From NCBI GenBank assembly GCA_033782935.1, contig JAWQEG010001543.1:328501-392500 (forward strand): 64,000 bases of DNA. The letters are read 5' to 3'. A program made the position numbers and the translations under genes. This DNA is from Petrolisthes cinctipes. Its lineage: Eukaryota; Arthropoda; Malacostraca; Decapoda; Porcellanidae. The notes under the pieces were generated by a model, which had not been told where the DNA came from, did no database searches, and saw nothing but the letters and a program-made list of their open reading frames with translations. Below are positions 37,201 through 49,200 of the stretch, piece after piece; the stretch's first letter is position 1, and the number at the start of each line of letters is the position of its first letter.

Positions 37201-40200
37201 CATCAGTATTGTATTCTTTGGTTGAGTACTCTACTGCATTTTGAATCCAAAGTATTTTCAGTATAATTCAAGGTTATTATTCCACTCCACAAGTTACTCA
37301 AGTCATAAACAGTATATTTTGAAACTCGACATTATTAGGCAAAAAAATTCAAAAGAATTGGAATCAGGTTATCATTTAATATTCAAGGTGTTGGATCACA
37401 ATTTACCTACATAAATTAACAAATCTAATTAATACTAATCATGGTAATAAGTACTGTACAATAATGGAAACTGCATTAATAATTATGATTGCCTTGTGAT
37501 GGCTTTACTGGGGAACAGGCACTGTGATAACCAAATATTTTTTCCTATACTGTACACACTTGTACAATATATACATCTGACTTTTAGCAACACAAATACA
37601 TGCCATTGTAAATTTTGTAGCCAGCAATGCAATTTTTTCATGGATCATGAAGGAGACAAATTATGGCAAAAAAAAGAAGAAGACAATGTTTCCAATGAAT
37701 ATCTTTATTTATCTACGTTCTGAGACTCAGCTTCCCATGCTACAAGCCCATATCAACTGTATTATTGTAAAGTACTAGACTATAAGACATTACTATATTT
37801 TTTGGATCACATGATATATGATGTTTTGAGGAGTCCATCACCAATCATTGTCTATAAATGATGTTGAAATTGTTTTGTTGATGAGCTGTTTTATGGTTAT
37901 TCAAAGAATACTAGCTCATTACTGAATACCTATTAAATTCAATAGTGTATTTGGTATTCCAGGCTTATTTCCATGTTAGTCAGTATTGATTAAATTAGCT
38001 ACTATAGTATATCCCCTGTTTGAAGATGGGAGTAATTTGCAATCACACATCAAGATCTTTAAAATATCTTACACCTGAAGGGAAATGGGTGTCGGACAGA
38101 TATAGTACAATCATGGCAGATTACAGACGACATAGCACTCACATGTGCACTCAGAAATGCAGACACAGCCACTCATATCCTCCAACCCTACCTCAACACA
38201 CTTAATGCCTGGTTCATCACAGACTTAAAATAGCACCCACCAAGTCAACTGTCACCCTTCTCACCAACTGGAATGCTGACCACTGCTACACACCACACCT
38301 CACCTCACCATAAAAGATCACACTTATACCACACACACACAACCACAAAAGACTTGGCATAACATACAACACGTCTGTCATTCAAACAACATAACACAAC
38401 CATAAAAAACAAATGCATGAAAAGACTTAATGCTCTCAGATAACTTGTCAGGACAACATTTGGACACAACAAAGAAACCACAACCAGTATACAAACAATA
38501 TATCTGATCAGTGATGGATTATACAAGCCCTACCTGGGCCTCAAACCTTACTGAGACTCATTTCAACACCCTTCAGACCATACAGAATAGCCCTAAAGAT
38601 GATCACAGCCACCACACCTACAGACCACCTTCACCATGAAACCAAATTCCTCAAGATCAAGGACCACCTTGACATGAGAGGCACACAAACACTTGCTGCA
38701 GCCTCCACAAACCCACACCACCCACTACACTACATGGCAGAACACCATCACATGCCAAGGAACATCAAAATAACACCCAGTACACGATACCATACACAAA
38801 TTCTGTCCTCTGTTACACTGACCCAAACCACCCCAAACCAGTCTCCAGAAACATATCCATACTCAAGTTACTCACCAATCCATCCAAACACTCAAGAACA
38901 ACACTCAGCTGCATGCACGACCTCCTGACATCCACCCATCTGAATCCTCCCTTCCCCGTCAGGACAGAGTTCACCTGGCCAGGCTGGAATGTGGCCACCA
39001 CCCAGCACTTCTGACATATCAGAAGAAGCTGGATGGAGCCATTGTGGATGCCTGTCCGGGATGCAACACAGCACCCCATTCTATTAAACACATTATAGAA
39101 GACTGCAATGCACACAACCACACTCTCCAACAACACAACATACGCTCTCTGAGGGCATTGTGGGAAAGCCTGGTTCAGGCCATTGCCTTCCTCAGGAGCT
39201 CGGGGCTGATTGGCCAGACAGCTTGAGGAACTTCAACAGCAACAATACTAATAAAAAAATATACTATAAGAGGTTCAACTAATAGCTGAATGTACATTAA
39301 CAAGAATACAATACATTACTGAGATTTTATCACTATATTCCAAATGCTGTACCTTATTTTTATCACATAGTAAAGTATACAGTAGATCCTGTAACGTTAA
39401 CAAGGTACAGTTGCGGAAGCATATTCTGCCCACATTTGTTTGGCATGTGGTGATATCTGGCAATTCTCTCTGAATAGACAGCAGCTCATACGAACCCCAA
39501 TGACTGAACCACCAATGAACTCCAGTCACGAAGAGAGTGTGTGAAATTCCAGGTCACTCTCTCACACACTCTCTTCGTGACTGGAGTTCATTGGTGGTTC
39601 AGTCATTGGGGTACGTATGAGCTGCTGTCTATTCAGAGTTGCCAGATATTTCCACATGCCAAAAAAATGTGGGCAGATTATGCTTCCGCAACTGTACACC
39701 AAGGAAACATAGTAAACTTTTTTAGCAGTTTACAACATATCCTTAAAGACTTGTATAGTTTTTAGAACCTTAGGACACTCTTAAATAACTGATTTCTTAC
39801 ATACAAATCCATTAATGAATTTAATCATTTAAAATAGTTATTATAAGAGGATTCTTTTTAATTACTAGTAAGCATATACAGTAATTTGATAAGCATATAA
39901 CTTGAACAAGATCTAAAAATTGATTGGGAAGGAGTCGCAAATGTCCAAGGTGTTGTTGCTATACCTGGCTTGGGTGTCCTTTAGGGTACTGCAAGTGACC
40001 TGGTGGTGCAAGTGGTGCTGATTGCCGAGAGTATGAGGCTGCAGGCGATGATGGCAACATATGGAATCCAGACCCAGGTGAGCAATGGAAACTCTCACTC
40101 TTGTTTTCTCACTCTCCATTTTCTTGTAATGTCATGGCATGTCTCACTGTTATTTTTCTATCTCTTCAACTTGTTTAACTGTATAGTACCTGTAATGTCA

Positions 40201-43200
40201 AAGCAGGTCTCACTCTGTTTTCTCACTCTCCCCGACTGGTTTAATAACATGGGCTTGTCTCCTTATTTTTATATCCATTTTCTTGTAATATGATTGTACC
40301 GTACTGTACCATATTTATGCCAATATAGCCTGGTACTGTGTTTGTTTTGTTTGCTTTATTATATAGTATTCTCTCTTTTCTCGAGTACTGTACCATAAGT
40401 CATTTCATTTTATTATTTGGCATTTATCTTGGGAATGTTGGTAATTATGCATTGGTTGTGTGTTTTGTTTCTTTAAAGTTGTAGTTATCAGTCTAAATTA
40501 AGGGGAGATTGTTGTTTTGTGGGTATATTGGTGGGTACTGATTCCTCCAAGCTATGCCACCAAACAGATCCCTCAATAAAGTAACCTTAAATGTTGTCTG
40601 ATTTCTGGCATAATTTGGAGGAATCAGAGACCTTCCAAGTCACCGACAAGAGAATCTCCCCTTAAATGGGCCATGATGCCACATAAATGTAGGTTACTGA
40701 TTCTGCCAAACTCCAACAAAACAGCACCACATGTGTTGAAGGAGTCTGTTATGTGGCACAGTTTACAGGAATCTATAACCACCAATTTACTGAATGTAAT
40801 ACGGGGCCCTTGAGGGGAGAACCTCTGGGCAGTAAATTATTGGAGGGCTACTGGATCCTCCGAACTATGTCACGAAACAGATCCCCTGTCAGTAACATTT
40901 GAGTGATTTATTTCCAAAGATAATTTGAAAGAACCACAAGCCCTCCATTCTACCAAAAAAAGAAATTAAGGTTTCATGAGTTGTTCCTCCTCCTCTCTAG
41001 ACTCCCCACGAGGTAGAGCCGGTGCAGATCTGGCCGCCACGGGAACTGGTCAAGGTGTACCAGAACCTCGGAGTGAGTGAGAAGCTGGGACTCCGAGGAC
41101 GACCCACCAGACCCATTGGTGCTCTCGGTACTAGCAAGGTGGGTGAGGGAGCAGTGGGTATTATCGTGTATTTGTGGAGTGAGTGAGAGAGCAGTGGGTA
41201 TTATAGTGTATTTGTGGGGTGGGTATAGTGTATTTGTGGGGTAGGTACAGTGTATTTGTGGGGTGGATACAGTGTCTTTGTGGGATGGATATAGTGTCTT
41301 TGTTTGGTGGGTATAATGTATTTGTGAGGTGGGTATAGTGTCTTTGTGGGATGGGTGTAGTGTCTTTGTGGGATGGGTATAGTGTATGTGTGGTGGGTAT
41401 AGTATATTTGTGGGGTGGGTATTGTGAAGTGTAGTAGTACTTACATACTTTGCCATCTAGTGTCCCATCCTCAAAATGACTTTGCTACCAATCCACCTTC
41501 CATTCTTCCTCACCCTACTTTTTATGTATTCTGTCCTCATGTCTTCCTGCCCTTCTGTCTTCCAGTCTCCCATCCTCTCGTGACTCTTTAATCAATCCAT
41601 CATCCGTTCACAATCAACGCGTTCAGTCCTCCTCCCATCCAAACTCCGACTCGCACTCTACCCCTCACACTGCCCTCATCTTTTCACCTCACACCCTCAC
41701 CCACCCTGGTACTCCTGCCGGGCCAGATCTACCGTGTGTGTGGGCAGACAGTGCTGTGCTACCCCTTGGTTTTTGAAGTGAGCGACTTCTACCTCTCCCA
41801 TGACATGGCTCTCCTCATCGACGACATAAAGACTGAATTACACTTTGTCGGGAAGTACTGGAGGCTGTCTGGCCGGCCCACTGTTTGCATACTCATCAGG
41901 GAGGAACACATGAGGTAAGAGACAGAGTTGATTTATTAATTTTTTAGTATTCGTATTTTGGAGGAGGATGGATTTTATGCATGAATTTTATATTGTCTTT
42001 AACCTTTCAAGTGCTGGGATATTCGAACGTGTCTGCTTTCCAGCACTGGCATATTTTACAAAATATAAACAAACTTTGCGTGTAGTAGCTCATAAAACAT
42101 AAACCTACATAGATAAATGATCCATGATATTGAAATACAAACCTTTAGCTGTCTCCTGATGTATTGTAGGACCTACTTGTAAAGACTATATGAATATCTG
42201 TAGAATAGGTAGCTAGCTCAGAGTGACCACCACTCAAAGCACACTTTTACACTCCTTTGACATAAATTCCGTCCTCACACTCTCAGCGCATTAGCTAGAC
42301 TGAGTGGGGTTGAGTCATGAGAGGGCGGGGACTTGTGGTTTTGTGGCCAGCCAAGGCTGCTATCAAACGTGAGAAAATTAAACTATTTGGGAGCCTTGCA
42401 AATTTGAAAATTGTGTCGTCATCCTCGGTCACCACCACTTGTTGGTTTTGATGACATGTCGTCACACGCGGTTTAAGGGTTAAAGAGCTAGATTTTATTT
42501 GTGTTCCTGTATATGCATATTTGTTGAGAACCACCTTTCATTCATTAAGGTATCTGTACACTCATGTCAGGGGTGTGTCAAAGTGTAGTGACTTGTAAAT
42601 AGTAATCAGCATTGTGTGTTGAAAATTTCTGTATTGTGACTGACATAGGACAGATTTAGGGGAGAAGGAAGATCTGAGTGACAGTAGATAAGGTTCATTA
42701 CTTCATAGAGACGTCCATTTCCGGGAGCTTTTGGACCTGCTGGCCATGCTGAAAACTGGCTACTGCGATGGTCTGAAGGTGCGCACGGGGAGGCTCCAGA
42801 ACCTTATCTCCTCCTCTTGCATTGGTATGTGTTTATAGGTGCTGATTATGACAGTCTGTATGGTTATTAATAAAGATTTTTGTTGTCAGTATTGATAGTT
42901 CAGTACTGTATTGACTATATTTTTATTTTAATGAGGTATCAATGAAAGTTTGGTTGACACTGCTGATACTTTGTACCTTTTTTATATTCAAATAAAGATC
43001 AGTTGCTTTACCAATTCAACCCAGTTTCTTTTTCTATCATAGTCATCTAATAATTAACATCAGGGGTCTACTTTGCTAAGCATTGACATCCCCAACAGAG
43101 CACCTGGACTTCATGAGCACTATGGATATAGACTTGGACATCTCTCCCTTTGAACAACTGCAGCACGCCAGTATCGGCTACCAATCCCTCACTGATGTAC

Positions 43201-46200
43201 CCACCGCCATCCAGTACTCTGAGGATTCCATGAGCTTCAAGGTACACCCCTAGTATAATGATAATAAGATGTTCAACTTTCAAGTCAGGGTATTATAATG
43301 CAGTAGAATGTATTGGAGTTTCAAACCAGTACAGTAGAATGCATAGGAGCTTAAAGATACAGTACTGTAGTGGCATTTCTCTGCTGTGGCTAACATTACA
43401 CTACACATGTGGAACTCTGCGACTTCCCTAAGTCGAGACACAAATCGTGGTTACAGCGTCATGAAAGTGACTCGTGTCATCAGCGTGGCCACCAAAAGTC
43501 ATCCATGTGCCAACGGCCTTATAGTGGTGAGTTGATGTGCGAGTGTTGTGTGGAACCCTGATGGCAATGCAATCTGGTATTTTTTCAACTGTTACAGTGT
43601 TTTGGCAGTAGTGGGGACTTAGAACATTTTCAGGTCAAAATTTTTCAAAAAAAATTCTTGCAGATTCTGAACCAGAATGTATAATTATTTTCTTCCTCTC
43701 CTCCTCCTCCTTCCCCTCTTCCTCCTCCTTTCCCTCCTTCTTTCCCTCCTCAACCTCCTTCCTCCCCTCCTCCTCTTCATCCTCCCCTCCTCCTCTTCCT
43801 CCTGGATTTTAGAGAGAAAAAAATTTGTGGACTTAATCTGATTTTTTACTTTTGGGACTTAGACAAATTTCTGAGTGCCCAAGTAAGAGGGAATCGATTG
43901 TAGTTTTGGAAGTTGTAGATGGTATTGTGACCTGTATTGTTGCTCTGGCTTTGCCGAGGGTTTTCATACACGGATTATAGGGTCATGTGTGAAAAAAAAA
44001 AAAAATATTTCAAAATTTTTTATTGCAGATTATGAACCAGCGTGTCTTGCTGTATATTGAATGGACATTATTTTCGAATTAAAAAAATTAAAATTAAAAA
44101 ATTGTTTTTGGAAAAAAAAAAATACAAAATCAGCGTCCCTCAAAACATGAAGATCTCAATAGTCAGTGATTTTGGAGAATAGAAATAGTGGACGAAAAAA
44201 AATTTTACTTTTGGGACTGAAAAATTGTTGGGTAGGCGCGAGTAACAGGGAATCGGCAGGGAATTTTGGAGCATCGCCACTCGGTGAGGGGTGTCAGTCG
44301 ATTGCTGACCATTTGGATTCTTGAGCTTTTCGGATTTTTGAGCTCTTACTGTATTAGAATGCAAAAGTTGATGCCTGCCCTCACCTACCCATTAAAATAC
44401 CTGTGAGAGTTAATGTCCACCCACCCTTAACCACTTAGCTATGGGCATTATCTATCGCGGTAGTTCCCTCTCCCGGGCCTATCTCCCGCACTCGCGGTCA
44501 CTATGTAAACAACACATTTGACGGCTAATGGCTTATAAACAACTCGCTTTACATAAATAAATGATACAGGATATTGAAGTACAAACCTTTAGCTATCTCC
44601 TGTTGTACTTGTGAAGACTAAAATGACATTTGTAGGATGGGTAGCCACCTCACAATGACATTAACTCAAAATTCACTTTTACAGTATTTTTACACTATAT
44701 TTACATGACTGTGCTGTCAAATGAATGCTACACCGGTGCTCCAGACTTGTTGCTAGTGTCGAAATTTTACTACACCCACAAATTAAGGGTTAAAGAACAA
44801 CCACACGTGTTAATGCCTTCACCTTCCTCAACAGGACATGGAGCTTCAGTCAACTCCAGAAGTGATCAAAGTGCTGCGGTCTGTGTCCACCCTGCATGGT
44901 CAGACTCAGCTCCTGGGTATCTTGCTGAGACGCGAGGGGCCCGACTTCCAGGTGGACAGCACTTGTGGTGAGGCTTGGCTTGAATCATTACTCTCTCCTC
45001 CTCTTGTCTCCATTTTACTCCTTCCTCTTGTCTCCACTCTACTCCTTCCTCATGTCTCCACTCTACCCTTTCCTCTTGCATTCCCTCTTCTCCATACTCT
45101 CTCCTCATTTCATCCAGGGAACATCTTACTCCATACTTTCTCCTCCTCTCCTTTCTTTCCCACTCTTCTCCTTACTATCTCTTTGACTTGTCGACCTATA
45201 CGCACTCCTCTCTTCCCCACTCTACTGTACCCCTTATCCTCTCCTCTTTTTCACTTCCACTTTTTCTTCTACTCTTTACTTGGGGTGTGGTACCGTATGC
45301 TGTAGTGCGTGAGAGAAGAATAATGTCTGTGGTGGCTGTTTCCTATATCTCAACCCTTTTAGTGCTATTGTCGTACAGTATTTTGTACTTACAGTATTAT
45401 GAGATAAAATCCAAAAAATTACTTTTATCCAAAGATAACAATAAACACTTATGTTAAAATAAACAGTCTCAGCCTACATGAGTGTGGGTAATCATTTTAG
45501 TCATTGTGTGTGACTAGTGTACAGTCTGTCAATGATGCACGTACCCCACCCTCGCTCAGTTACTCGCAGTTTTAGCTGGTAAAATCTGGAGTAGTAAGCA
45601 GGGTTATCTTACAGTGATTGTGATTGGCCGATCTAATATCTGCTGTAAGATACTCCTGCTTTCTATTCCAGATTTTACCAGCTAAAACTGCGAGTAACTG
45701 AATGCGGGTGGGGTACGTGGATCATTGACAGACTGTACATTTAACATTACATATAATAATTTTTGTTTTTTAAGTTTAGAAGTAATGTTTATTGAACTAT
45801 AATTTCTTCTGAATTTATAGAAATAGTAAGAAAAATATGTTTGTAGCAGATACTGTAGTTGAGAAAAGATAGAAAGTGAACCCAGAGGCACATGTTTTAT
45901 GAGAATAAGGACTGCATACAAGAAAGCTTATGGGCCTGACAGTGACCACGGATCAGTACAGAGACTCTACAGAATTGTATAAAGCCATAGTACTCATCAG
46001 AGGCCAAAGTTAGGCTCTAGTTTTCTTGCATAAGGTGTTAACACTGAGGAGGTTGTAGTGGGAGTGCGGCTTGAGAGGCTGCTGCAAGAGGTTAGCGAGT
46101 GCCACTTCTGGGGTGCCATGAGGCTGGCTGCGGCTCATCTGGGCAAGCTCTACCCCTCCGTCACCCATATTACCACTATCTTGGTCGAGGGCTGCCAGGT

Positions 46201-49200
46201 GATACTCCGCATCACATTGCATTGCAAAAACAAAGTTGTGCTCTGCTAAAACCCAGGCTGAGTGATGAATTTGGTGTGTGTTAAAGCAGTGCAGAGCAGT
46301 TTGCTGAAGCAAATTTTAACTTTACTCTCAAAGAGGGTTTAACATGACTTGATTTTGCAAACTGCATTTCTTTAAATGGCTTCAAATGAACAGAGAAATT
46401 TACATTTAGAAAGCAACATTATGGAGAATACAGTTTGCAGTACTAAATAATGGCATAAAAATTCTGCTTCCACATCATAATTCATTTAAAATACAGTTAC
46501 TGTAATATGTTCACTGTATGCTGTTCCAAACTGCTCTCTGTTGTACAGGTGGCTCATGAACACCTCTTGTAAAGAATTTGCCAGCATTCTATTTATACCC
46601 AGTAATTGAAACTGTTAGATGCACTGACAAGAAGGATAAAATATGTGAATAAAGAATCTCCCAAGTTAAAGTTTCATGTAAATACTTTAATGCTCTCTTG
46701 TTCACCAAGTTTCGATTAGCATTTCACATTATTCAATTACTTTTACCTCTTGTATTTTTGTTTCAATCATACTACAGTGTATAATATCAGATCTAATATC
46801 AGCTCATAATATTGTGATATTGTATATGAAAATAGGTATTAATTAATGAACTACTTAGCAGTATTTAGGGTATGTTGCAGTGCTGTGCAAAAATTGAAAT
46901 TAATGGTGGAATGGTGATGAAGTTTCCATTGCATTTTGACACTTGACCTAACCCTTGTAGTTGTTTTGATCTTGATTTGGTAACCATAATGTTCCCCACA
47001 ATAAGGACATAGTGACTGTGAAGTGTGATGAGTATATGGTAAACTACTGTTGTGTATGTGAGAGAATGTATTTGCTTGTGCTGTTACTTTCCATCCGTGC
47101 TTGTGAACATTGCTAACTAGCAAATTACCCTTTATATGGAGGTGTTATTGAAACATTGGGGAGGTACTGCACCAGCCCTTTGTCTCATCTTCTAAATGTA
47201 ATTATCAAAACATGAGGAAGATGTAATTCATGAAAATGACTCATAAGTATCTTTAAGTTTCTTAGTCAATATTCATCATCATTTCTTAAAAGAGCAAATG
47301 CAGAAAATACCTCCCCTTGTCTTGATATTACTAATTTTAGGGGTCCAAAAATTTTGCCAGCGAATTGGAGGCCAGTTCTTTCTTCAATTTTTTACCAAAT
47401 ATTAAGTTTCTCCTCCCAAGTTAAAGGAGTGTTTAGTGCCTTATTTGCCTCCAGTTCATCGGTGAGAAGCTAAACCTTAATCTTGAATCAGCAACATTTT
47501 ACACTACTGTTTGCATGCTTCTTTCCTGCCGTGCCACGCCCTGCCTCCTGCCAGTTCTTGAGCGTGTGTGTGCCTTGCTACGTCAGGCTTTCTCCCTGCG
47601 CTACTGGAGGACGGTCAGGGAATGTAATGCCTTACTCTCCAAGGAGGTGGAGTCTATCTCACCGTACATCACTACGGTCTTGGTGTCTGGACTACAGGTA
47701 ACAATTCAGGGACACTAGAATAGAATTTAAAAAGGATGGTATACAATAAGCATCATTTAAGGAGTAACCTTTATTGATGACATTTTGCTACTGCTTCTCC
47801 AAGTCAAAAATAAAACATTCTTAATAAAGGGCTCCTCTCAGGTAGTTTTATTTTATATATTGACTAGCGGAGGTACCCGGCGTTGCCCGGGAAAGATGCA
47901 CTCTTTAGTTTAGAAATAGTCAATATTAACAATATATGTGAAAGCATTTCAGTCTTGTTGCATTAGTTAAAAATATTCCGCGATCTCAGGCCGCTTGCCA
48001 GTTGCCATACGTACAGTACATTTGGCGCGTGTTTTTAGCGGCTCGAACGGAAAAAATCTGTTCAAGCTTCTGTTCGAGCAGTACATTTGGCGCACGAATT
48101 TAGCAGCTCGAATGGAAAATTTTCCGTTCGAGCTCTTCTTTATGGTTTTAACCGATAAATAGAATATTTGACATTTTAACATAGTTTTTACGTCAAGTTA
48201 CGTCATGTTACATCATACTAAAACCTGCGCCTGGTGATGTTGATTCAGAATATATATGAATTTTGGATGTAGGTGTAACCGTTTTTGAGTTATAAGAGGA
48301 CAAACAGAGACTGTTTGCCATTTAGAGTATAGATGGCACTGTCCATCTTCAGCATGTTAATACTTTCAGAATTGCCATTCTGGATTTAAATTGTGTGTGG
48401 TTGATTGATTTCAACTGCCTGGCTCAACTGAACTTTTTATATTTTTGATACAGATTATGCAATTATGAACTATCTATGGACTCATTTGTAGAGCATAAAA
48501 TAAAAAAATCACAATAAATGCTTCATTTCCATTTTCTGAGACTGAGAGTGTTTTTATAGTTTATGGCCAATGTAAGCAGTTGGAATCCATTCAGCTCATG
48601 TTTCAGTTAGCTTCAAAAGTTATAATGTAAGTGTATCAGTGCTCATTTGTAGTTGAGTAATATTAATTTCTTATTGGTGATAAGATATGAAAAAATATAT
48701 TAGAAACTGTTTTTGTAGTTGGATATCACTTGACTATGACAGCTACCAGGTTGTAAACGTACTATATCACACTTTTGATTTTATAGTACTGATAAGTATT
48801 TAAGCATGCTTCATTTTCTGAACATTTAAAAGTTTTCTATAGGATACTTTTTAAATGCTATGTTCAGGATGATAACCAGAAATTTTCCTATAATTATAGA
48901 ATTACATATATTGCAGCTGACAGTTGGATATGGAAAGGATGCAATACTTTTGGACAAGCCTGTACAACCAGCAGAGATCCATGACCTCTTCTATACTCCA
49001 GCACTCCAGGTCAGACCCCTATACCCCATTAAGACTTGTTTACCCAGGTCACACTAGGCAGACTTCAGTACCCAAGCCACACTTTATTACCCAATCCACA
49101 CTTCAATACTCAAATCATATGGTACCTCTAATTATAAAATTATGGATGGGTCAACTTCCACCCCGTAGGTGGGTATTGCCAGTAGTGATGTGGGCAGTAC

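Noticed and set aside
40974..41456. 160-codon Thr/His/Pro-rich frame on the minus strand
   Set aside because: It is the antisense of PHKB exon 12 and the minisatellite that follows it.
44838..45305. 155-codon plus-strand frame
   Set aside because: Shares the frame of PHKB exon 16 at its start, but then reads through the exon 16 donor into CT-rich intron sequence; only 44,835-44,967 is coding.
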